Positions 11,838 through 23,300 of a DNA stretch of 62,000 bases are shown here, in pieces. The translations under genes and the position numbers were made by a program. Source of the DNA: Phoronis australis (Eukaryota; Phoronida; Phoronidae); the NCBI GenBank assembly GCA_002633005.1, contig NMRA01000376.1, positions 155,564 to 217,563 of the forward strand, in the 5' to 3' direction. Position 1 is the first letter of the stretch; every line of letters begins with the position of its first letter. The notes beneath the pieces were generated by a model. That model searched no databases. It was not told the origin of the DNA and saw only the letters and a list, made by a program, of their open reading frames with translations.

Positions 11838-12246
11838 ATGGATAAAATCGTGGATAAAGCTAATGAAACCGATGATGACGATGACAATTTAATCAACATT
11901 TACGAAAACGAAGAAACGATCAACGGCTATGGACAAGTAACAAGACCTTCGCTACTGCAAAATGAAAGCGAGAGACAAGGAAATGATAGAAGCGGTAATG
12001 TGCTGCATTCAGCAGCCATTTCGAAACTTGGGAAGGGGCGAGAACCAGGCACCACGAGCGAGACTTCTGAAACACTGAATCCTCGTTTCCACCGAAAAAC
12101 CGTATCATTTCTTCTCGTTGTTACTATGCTGCTAGAGCGTATAGCTTTCTGCGTGATCTACGAGCTCCTGCTTTACCGAATCCGGCTGATGTGTGTCCAC
12201 AGTAACATTGGGCAGAAGGCGGGGATCGTTTCAGCCACTTTTACAG
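11838..12246 (+). CDS. Gene A exon 1 (start, TM1)
   Basis: ATG at 11838; donor CAG|GTGAGT after 12246, phase 1. It encodes the polar N-terminus with five Asp in a row, then TM1 with MLLERIAF, the remnant of the POT ExxER motif. An in-frame upstream start was not seen. Confidence 0.75.
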
Positions 12247-15200
12247 GTGAGTGAGTGGATGGCGGGTGTGCGGGTAAGCTAATGTGTTTTCATACACATA
12301 TGTATTTTTAATACGATTACAATATCGCCATTTTATCGTCATTGTTAAAGATGAGATTCCAAGTTCTGTAATGACTAGGACACGTGACAATTCCAATGCA
12401 TTATTTTTCTACAGCTATTAAACAGGAAATCCGTCGTTTTCAGTGTTTTTATTCCTAAAATGCAAATTGTCATATATCTTAAAGACACATTCAGTCATAT
12501 TTCGTTGCTGCACACCTTGACCTTCTTAGCTACATGTTATGCGTGAAGTAGCGTTCTGACCCCCAATAACTGCCTCCTAGTATCGTGTTCCTACATGAAA
12601 GTAGCATAACTAACTTTGTATATATTGCTCTAACAGAATTTGTGCATCTGTAACAAAACATTTCAGGTGCTAGATATTTTGTGCCTATTTTCACCGGGCT
12701 GCTCTCCTGTGCTTTTGTTGGCCGGTACATAGCTGTTGTATTCGGCGGTATCCTATGCCTTTCTGGTAAGTTTACGCTATTTGCTTTGCTAACGATGTTT
12801 ACCTCTAGAACAACTTGCCCTACAGCAACTTGACCGCGTTTAATCTACAGTTCACACTATGCAAACTACAATATGCCACAAATATGACGCAACAATGATT
12901 AGACAAACGTGATATGAATGTAACTGAGCAAGCGCACAGTAGGTAGATACTTCCGCCTTGTCTGCAAGTTTGCATCCACACGACGTGCACTGGATCAAGT
13001 TACCCCAGAAAAGGATAATCTACCTCAATAAGGCGGGGTACGTTGCCACACGTGTATAAAGTTTCCTCAACGCCAGTAACGTCCTCACTAATGCTAAACC
13101 TGGAGACAACTCGTTCCAGCAGCAACTTGTTCTAGGTTGAACTCGTAGTATGGACGGTAGGGTGAACCGTACCTTAACAAATCCCTGTCTTACTGCCTTT
13201 TTGTGTGTTAGTAATGTGAAAATGTTTCTATGTACATTTTGACAAAATTAAACATGTCTTACCTAATCATCTCATATTAACTTGTTTTGCTCTGTGTTTG
13301 AAAGCTTACACTTCTGAAGGTCTCAGTCAGTGACGCTACGATTGATGTTTTTCAAAAGAACATCTTCTGTCACTAAATGTTGGGACATTTTGTTCATGAA
13401 TATTGTGATTGCTTGTGACCAGTAATATATTTGTGCCAATTCGGATGTTTAGTGATGAAGTGTCATGGTAGTAGGTGGCGCAGTTTGTACCCGGAAATAA
13501 GAATAGACATGCCGTCACACTGGGTCTAAAACGTCATAATTGATTTCAGACATCGTTATGAGAAAAATATATGTTTACCTCATAGAGTCAGCAGAGTGGT
13601 ATTCTGAAACATGGAACGAAATTCTAATGATGATTATTTTGTATTCGTGACTATTTGGCAAAACATGTTAGAAATACAATTACGTACATGTAAATAATAA
13701 GTTTCGTACACGTTGCTAACTGATTTTAAGAACGAGTTTGTGGCGAAAACTATCGCCGTAAATCCCCGACTGAGTTTTGCAAGGTCAGGAAAATCGTCGC
13801 GAGATCTCGCTATATATTGCACGCGAATCCCGTGATCTCTCTAAGCTTTCTCTCCCGAGTTTCTTGTGTTACCGTTTCTTTTATTATTCTGCAGGTGTAA
13901 GCTATCTAACGGTAGACTGCCTCCTGTCGCTGACGTCAAACTCGACCAAGCTTTGGATTAGCAACACTAACTTGGATCAGGACAGCTTTTTGGGAAAGCT
14001 TCATGTAGAAACCTTCAGATGGGGAGAGGTATAAAGGGTTGGGCACGGCGGAGGCTTACGTGTTTGTATAGTTAACTGCCGCTATGGGAGATTCACTTTA
14101 CTTGTGAAAAAATAAGTTGCCGTCGGAAATGATTTTATGTATCGGGAAACTCATGGTGATATTTCGTGCGACGTAGTTATTTGTCAATAAAAGATATAGG
14201 CGGTTCACAAAGAGCACAAATACTCGATATTCGAAAGTAGAAAAATGTGAACCCAACTTAATGTTTTTATATACACTCACACTCACATGCATTCAAGCTT
14301 GAAAATAATAGGTAAACAGGATTTGATTTTTACTACTGTTTCAAATATTTGTTTAGGGTTTCCCAAAATGCTGTATTACAGGTTTTCATATTCCTCAAAA
14401 GGACACTATTTCTTATGGTACTACACTTGCAAAGAAATTTAATGCTTTGTAGGTGGTTAACCCGCTAAGCATTTTCTTGGCCTTCGTTGAACCTGACAGT
14501 GATTTCGATTCCTTGACCACACGTCCAATTTTGTCGCGAAGTCAACGAATTTGACAACGCAGTTATTGAAGAAGCCATTTGCTTTCAGAACGTCGGGCTT
14601 TAATTAAAAAAATCTACCGTGCGCCTATATCCGAACTACTGCGTTTTTTAAGAAAAGCATCGCTTCGGTTGTTTCACATTTTGGTGCAGGCGGCTATGTT
14701 TCTCTTACAGGTGCAGACCACTCTCTCTAATAAAGTCTTTAAGAGGCATGGAACGCAAAAATGTTACAATAACTTTTAAACAGATTGGGACGAATCTACT
14801 TCTGGGGGATGCTAACTTGAGAGTTATTCACAATGAATGTTGCAAGAATTTATAGAAAAATAGTTAGATTCAACATTATTGAAAGACAGGCGAAATAAAA
14901 ACTCTTCCATCCCAGTACATTTTTAAAATGCTCCGCCCTAATAATATATTTACGCGCATGCGCTCAAAGAAGTCGGACTGCTTGAAATCTCAATCGTTTT
15001 GTTTACATCGAAGGTCTGAGGACGTCTGAGGTTTCCCAGATTTCAACCAATGTGAATGACTGAATATTGTGACGTCGGTTTCATTACTTTAACCAGTTAG
15101 AAGCCACGTTAAACAACATTCCACTTTAAATAATGCAATTTAGTTTGTTTTCACGTTCTATGCCACTTTAAAATGGGTGCTCTGTGTATTACAGTGTATT

Positions 15201-17305
15201 TTTATGCTTGCTTAGTATTTTTCATTAATAATTATTGTTTAAATATACGTCAAAGTCTTACAAACATGTTGTAACAAACGAGTCAAGTGTGACTCACGTG
15301 TTGTATGGTCATTTTGCTCCTTGGCGCATGCGCCTAATTCATGATATATGTGCAGCTTCGCAAGGGCGCATGGATACGCGCTTACACGGTATGAGGGACG
15401 AATTATAATTTGTTGATTGATTAAAAAGTAAAATTTGTGCAACCGCAGACAAATATTTTGTTTAAATTTAATTTCATCGCATGAAATTTATTCTGTTTAA
15501 TAGTACACTGTTGTGATTGCCTTGGTATGCGTTTCCGTCGGAGAATCGTGGATGAAGATGCTACGCCCAATGTTTTTGCATCAGACAACTTTTGGTTCAG
15601 GAAAGGATCCGGTAACAGTTGAGATGGCCTGTGCTGGGTAGGTCACCCATAATGCTTTGAGTCAGTCTTGTAATAGATCTTAGTACATAGTACCCCAACT
15701 CTGTATATTCTCAATGCATGCGATCTATGAACTTGCGCATAAGCTGCGACCAAAAGTATTATAGCAACTGTGGGCCTCTACGTCACAATTCACAATCGGC
15801 GCCTGGTGTGATGCCCCGTTTTACTTCCGCCAAGTACGTCACTAGCTTAGATATGCATTGGAAAGAGAGTGGCTCCTTCTCTGGGAAAATGTCGAAGTTC
15901 CAAATTTGCTATCTAAGGTCTATGGTGTTTCCACGTTACGAAGCGAACCAACAGGAATAAACTATCGTGACCCCGTTTTGGAAATTTGATCCAAAATTGG
16001 CGAACTGGTTGTGATCTATCGAAGCATTATGGCGAGAAATCATGGCTTATGGAACGGATTTCTAAAATTCAACCGTATAACCTCACCATCAACCATTCAC
16101 TTGAGTGGCACCCTAATAAGCTCCCTAGCATACTTACGAAACACTCGCTTTTCGCTCTCGTGATTTTTGTTTTCTCCCAAGGAATTTGCTCTATGGTTGC
16201 TGCACTCAGCGATGGCCTCTAACATGTTATACACGGCAGAGTTATAGACCTAGCGCGAGATGATACAGTAGTAATTTTATGTTCGGCATATGTCCCGTGA
16301 TTAACATAGACCTTGAGTCAGTTCCGTTTGCAGAGACGAGAAGGAAAGTTGAGTTGGCGAAAATGGTAATTTATTATGACAAAAATATATGATCTCTTGA
16401 AAGCTGGGCAGAGAAAAATCTCCACCTAATGAATAAAAATGTATAGGCGGCCTAAAATATTCGTTAGGAGTGAACAGACTTCAAACTGTAAACTGTAAAA
16501 TATGTGACTTTGAAACTACTGAAGAACGATTGGCCGTATTACTGAATTCGTACTTTCATGTGCAGCTAACGTTCATCTCCGAAGGAAAGTTTGAGACTAT
16601 GAAAATACCTGAAATGGTCCGAATCGCAAGATCCATGACGTCAACACAAATAGACTTAAGACAAGTCTACTGTTTTTAGTAAAGTGTATCTCACAATGTG
16701 TCCGTTGTTGCAGCATGTATATTCTGCTAGGCACTGGGGAGGTAGTCGCCTTCGCGCTGGTCACTCACATTGGTCAACTAGCTAACCCCATTTTGTCGCT
16801 GACATGTATTCTTGCGAGTGGTATCGTCTTCTTAGCTGGCGCCGGGATGTACATTAAGAGGCCGGGAAATAAACGTGAGTGTGATAATGTATTTCAAGGT
16901 CTCATCATAATCATTATTTATGCCAAGAGTTCTCTATTCGTTTGTTATTTGCGTTCAGCTTGCTTAGTAGGCCTAATCGTTTCTGGCCGTATTCAAACCC
17001 ATTTTTAGTAATTGTCGTTTACCAATTGGACGATGGACTTCGTCATCCATACAGGTGGAGTAGTTGATGTGAAAAATTGTAATTCGAACTTTAGGAAATC
17101 TCACTGGTAACGTCCGAAGAAAATTATGTTTTTTCCGAAATTTGAATAAGCTATCTAGCCCTGCATCGAACCTATATATGTACTGTGCGTGTATTTCCAT
17201 GCACTTTTTGTAGATACGTACAAGTAAGCATGTGTGTGTGAACGTGTGCGTGTACATACACTGTATGTATGGTACGTTTGCTTGTCAGTATATGCATGCA
17301 TGAGT

Positions 17306-17343
<38 letters not shown>

Positions 17344-20300
17344 GCGTATGTACTTCGTCGTACTGCGGTTAGAACTCACTGGTTAGTTTCATCGTTAGAC
17401 ACACTGAACATGACTACGAATAGTGCATGCTCTATTTGCTTTGACTAGACTATTTTCAAAAATACAGTGTGCATTGCAACGTCTTTCATGGTGTTTCTCT
17501 TGTGTTCGTGAATCCGTCATGTTGGATGAATCACGTAGCAGTCATTCAAATGTCGAAGTATGAAGCAAGGTAGGCACATTGTTATTAATTAACAATACGC
17601 ATTTTGGCAGATGCAGTCTCACCACTGAAAGCGACATAAGAAGCTGCTGAATGACTTGCAGTGAGCAGGGGTGCTCCTTGCAGTGTGCAGTGTGTATCGG
17701 CATGGCCCATGGTCAAATGTAACCCCGGCAGACAGCCTTAAAATACCAACATTTCAGCAACCAATTTACTTTTCGATAAACGATAGTAATAGAGACAGTA
17801 TTGTCTCCGTATTTCATTCCAGGGCACGTGTTGATCGAGGTGGCGAGGCAGCTGGGACAAAAACTTCTGAAGTGCTTTCAAGTCAGTCGAGACAATGTTT
17901 ATCTGAGTGTGAGAAGCCAACTCCATCGCGACGGCGACGAACGCAACAGTGTTGACGAAGGTGCACATACCATAAAGAAAATGGCGTTAATTTTTCCAAT
18001 ACTCGGGATAACTACACTGTACTTCAGTACTTTCTCTCAGGTCAGTAATGTTCTGATACCGACCATTCTTATACCTATTCCTTTATTTTCACCAACTTAG
18101 AACACAAAAATAATCTCGTCTGTCGAGAGATACCACTAAGGAACATTGTGCACATTACAGTCCTGCTTGTATTTGCGTTGTTTTACTGGCAACTCATTTA
18201 ATGTGAAGTTCAATGCTGAGCAACGGTGGCGGCCATTTGTTAGAGCGACAATGGAAATGCATTAGAAAAGTGAGGGGAATATTTAATTCTAGCTATTGCG
18301 AAATCTTTGTTCACGTGATCTGAAAAGGCGTCATTTTGAATAAGTATAAAGTTATTGATTCTCGGTTTTTAACTTAAAAGAGGGGTTTTTTAAATGGTCA
18401 TCAAAAAATTTCTTCTATAATAACTCCGAAACGATTCGTGACTAACATTTATATAGGCGGATTCCGGGGGGCCAGAGGTTACTGGTCCTCCGGAAAAGAC
18501 CTGCCGCACGCCGCATTAGGGCTTATGAGGACATTAGGTCTTACTTACAGCACAATGTCACGTTATTGGTTTTGACAAAAGTGCTATTACATTCGTTTTC
18601 AATACGTCAGTCCTTCTTAAAACTCGAACACTATCGTAGCTTGCTACACATGCGTCACCATTTTCTGAGCAAATGGCGTTCATGCAAATGTACGACTGCA
18701 TCTTAATGACATATTCACGGATTCTTGCAGCTCAATTTTGCGTTTGCTCAACTTCAAGCCAACGTCACCAATACTTCACTTTTCGATGCTGCAATTGCGA
18801 ACATACTTGATGAGGACAAAACTTTTCTAACGCTAATCACGACGCTGGCGACACCTTTTGTTTACTTCGTCGCAATGCCGATCTTTAGGTGGTGCAGAAA
18901 GGAGCCGTCTTTTTACCAGCGAATAGGTATTATGAGCGTAAATGGTCATTTTCACCGTTCTTGTCTAATCTTTTATGTTGTTATTTCTTCAGCTATTGAG
19001 TTAGTCGTTGAATTTTCACTTTTTGGTTTTGTTTTTTTTTAAGTCGCTTTCCCATTAGGAGCGAAGCTCCGCTTTTACCGAAGTTTCGGTAAGTGGGAAA
19101 GGTTAACTCCGGTAATTACTCAGCAAGCAAAACTTCGCTTAAAATAGTAGGAATTTTAAAGCGAAGCTTCGTGGGAGTTATTGGTAGAGGTCGCGGCAAC
19201 GATATACGATCCGCGAGACTCGCAAAACGTGTTCTTTGATACTGTTGCGTAGCCGACGTGCTCTTAATACAAGGACGTAAATAAATGTGATGAAGAACGG
19301 CACTGATCATTTTCATAAACACTTGTAAGTGGCAGGCGAGCAATTTGAAGTTAGCCTCGAATCCACTACTCACTATTCGTTTGAGAGTACGAATGAACTG
19401 TCGTCTGTTGTCATAGCGATAACTTCGATATCGCTGTGTGGTCGGAAAGGTAAGCGAAGTTTCGGCGAAGCTTCGGTAAATCGAAGTTCCACTAATGGGA
19501 AAGCGACCTTAAAAAATTAACCTTCGAATTTTAAATACGATTTTATAGGAAAGCAGCAAATGTTGCAATCATATGCATTCCATTTATCTAGTCATGGGTA
19601 GGTTCACTTTCATGTTGTCACTTGAATTGGAGTTAACGTACTCACGACTACGAAAATAATCATTACTAATTACTACTTTAATAAAAACAACAACCGTGAC
19701 ATGTTTTATAGGAACCGTTCCATGTCTTCGGACGTTTATTCTCAAACAACCAGCTCAGAGCTGTACACAAAGAAATCAGTACAGAGTAACATCATCACTT
19801 GCAAAGATTATTCCTAATAAGGAAGTAAAAGTTGTCTACGTGTCATCTCATTATCATATCGTTGCAGGTTTTGGTGCGTTTGCAGCTTCTCTTTCTTTAA
19901 TTGCTGGCGCCTTGGTTTCAATAATACCCGAAGAAAGCTATTACATTTGTAAACCAATCGTCGAAGTCTTACGGTACTTCTTATGTGGCGTGGGTCACGC
20001 CATCATAGTGGTCTCAGGTAACATTTCCTTAACATGCGATGTGATATCTAGCATATTAGGCATCCCGTAAACAGAATTTGTTAAGTGCATAGTATAATTT
20101 GAGTAGAATTTTATAATTTTGCCGCTTGCGGTATGTCTGACTACAGTGCAATATGTGAAACATCGTCTTCACTTGGTGAAATTTTTCGCCAAGCATGTCG
20201 CTCTGTCATAGTTTTGTGTTACATGTTTCGTACGCTGCAGGGTGTATTTCTGGACCGAGCAACATGAAAGTCAAATACAATGTGTGTCTCGTCAGAAAAT

Positions 20301-23300
20301 CGAGGTCCATAATGTTTCTTGTCGAAATTAGACTCTAGGGCAGCGTCGGTGTGCAGGCTATTTTTCGAATCTTCACTTGGCGAAGCTCAGCTCCGCGGTG
20401 CTCTGAAGGATTCTCTTTGAAATTTGTTAAATAGATAGATCTCGTCAAGGGCTGTCTAGGATGACTTACCTATTTCTCGCTACGACATCACCGTTCTCGA
20501 GTTATGCGAGGTTTTCTGATGACGGCTTTTTATTGATTGATTCCTCCCTGCACTGCGCGTTTAATGGTTTACCATCTGCTATAGGATCATTTTTGTCATC
20601 CTCACCACCATCGTCGTCATCAACATCATCATCATCATCATCACTATATTGAATCGTCGCTATTTACATCATCATCTTCATCTCCATGATCATTTGTCAT
20701 TCAATAACTGACTTTCGAAATAGCTACGCCGTATTGAAATTCACTAACCCGCCAGACGGCGAACAGGTCTTAGTGGACAAGCGTTCAGCATCACCTACAT
20801 GTAGTGAGGACGGGAGGATTCAACCTAGTTGTATAAAATGTGTTTTAACACCTTTCCTGCCATTAATGCCTGCAAACTTCCACTGCTAGTAAAATGATCG
20901 CTAGTAATAATGAATAAGCTTAAGTCACACGGCACCTTTCGCCGTTTGTGGATCGAACGGAAAAAAATAATTTTATAATGGGATCTCGAATTGTGCCCCC
21001 GTTAAACACAATCATTTAATCTCCTTTCGTTTGTGACTGGTTATCCGACAATGCACAGGAGCTGAATTTAGCCGGGTACCAAGCAACGACCTCGATACGA
21101 ATTTTCTAAAATGACGAAGCGCCAGGGCTCGCTAATGAAGGAGTAACGGTAAGCTTTCTGCTTTATCATTTTATCATGTCCGAATTTACAGAAGGTATTG
21201 TAGAGCAATGTGAATTAGATTGCAGGGCGTGACATTTAATTGTTTAATCTACCATAACCCTGCGCCAAAATGAGGATGTTGAATGGAAACCAGTCTCAGA
21301 TTCGACTGCATGGGCTTGGTTATAGTACATCGTCTGCTATGCCGGCCAACACCGTTGTTGTGCAAGACGATATCATCAGAAGTCTCGTTATACGAATTAG
21401 TTTATTGCGTCTAAAAAGTTCAAATATTTTTGTTCTACGTTCGTCACGTCGTGGATAATTGAATTTTAAGACTGTTTTAATTTTCAGACCAGCTGCAGCA
21501 GAAGAGAACAACAATATATGCTTAAATACTAAAACGGTTCACGGTATTTAGGTAGCTCATTTTTCATATTGGAATAAATATGTCATAGAAATGCTGTATA
21601 CGCTATTCCTAGTTTATTGATCTGATGTGGAACGTTTACACAACTTGTTCAATTATATTTAATAACCTTGAAACTAATCACTTGAAATTGCGGTAGAGGA
21701 TGAGGACACTTAACTGCAAACTTTGTTTGTTTCTTGTACTATAAGGTTTGACGAATTATTTTTATTGTACACTGTTCCCATAGGTCAGCGGAGCATATTA
21801 AATATGATTTCTATAATTTTTTTACTTCAGAGCTCGGTACGAAATTATGTGTCCCCTTCCGCACGTTTTATTTCAAAGTTTCGTTTCCACACAAATGAGT
21901 TAAAATGGTGATGATACTTTCTGGACTTCAGAAACAAGTGTAACTGAATAATTTATTTAAGAGATACTATGTATATTATTATAAGTTAAAATCATATTGC
22001 TTAAAATGTTTTTGTTGTGAAGGGGATAATTTCTCTCTGTCAACCAATCAGATTTTTTGACAATGGTCACATGACCAGTAGCCATTCTCAAGTATGACAC
22101 CAGGTGAAAGGTCATGCTGTTTGACACCTGAGAAGCAAGGTACTCAACTGCGTCTACAACTGTGTCTATTTTGTGGCTTCCATAGTCTGTGACATGCAGC
22201 TGGTTTGACATCGCCTGCGTGGTAACATGCCTATGTGCCATGCTCTGCTTTGTTTAAGTTTGCTTATTATATCACCTCAATGATATTTACAAAGCTTTAC
22301 TAGTTTAATTAGGGATTTGTTACTTTGTGAAGTTGCATGAAACAGGCAAATAAATCTGTATTTATCATTGCAATCTGTTCTTTTTCATTCCTAGCAAAAT
22401 ATTCCTGAAGATGCGCCATAATTTCTATCGAGAACTGTGAATCCCTGTTCTGTCGTGTCCGGTTCCTAACACAAGTTTTTTGGAGATAAAAATATGTTAG
22501 AATGATACAAAACTCTTCATACAGAGATCACACTATGACACTTTATTGTCAATTTGTCTTGCGAAGTATACTTCCACAACATGATGCTCGAGTTAAGGTC
22601 TCGTCTATGATGAGTAAACTTGTAGAATGCACCAAACTGCACCCAATTACCTCAAGTATTTCAAATTTTGCCTGGGGAATGTGTCCCAACTCCCCCCCCC
22701 CATGGGAAGATCTCACTTCCCATGCTCGCCTGTGGCGCCGGGTTCCCCATGGGCAGCGACTATTCACCACCACGCTCCTTTCGAAAGCCAGGCAATAGGG
22801 TTATCCCACTTCCCATGATCGCGTGTGGCAACGGGCTTTACATCCCGTTTTGGCCACGCTCCTTTCGGAAACCCAGGAGAAACCCTGATGTTTTAGCAGT
22901 AAAACTACGTTTTCAGTAACGACGCATTGCATCAATGTTTTAGGTAGCCCAAATGATTTAAGTCCAATCAAATTTGGCGTTGTACACGCGAATTTACTCC
23001 ACCAGCAGAGTGCACACCAACTGTGAAATACTGCTTTTACTGTTGAATACGGCCTCTACCGTGGTATACGGATTGGTTCTACTTTCCCGTATTTCACAGT
23101 GATAACGTGAAGTATACAACATCCATATTTTCACACATATGGGACAAAAAGTAATATCCCACTTGATATTGCTTCTCGTATACATTATACACGGAGTAAT
23201 GTCTCGTGGGATATATATAGATTATTACATGGCGAAGTCGTTATCCCCCGTTATCTAGAGCCCGAGTGGATTTTGGAGAATTATCGCCCGAGGGGCGTCA

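Noticed and set aside
16542-16565. Longer version of gene A exon 4 to equal the 137 nt of gene B exon 4
   Set aside because: The frame is open but no AG acceptor sits at the needed place; GTGCAG at 16565 is the best acceptor.
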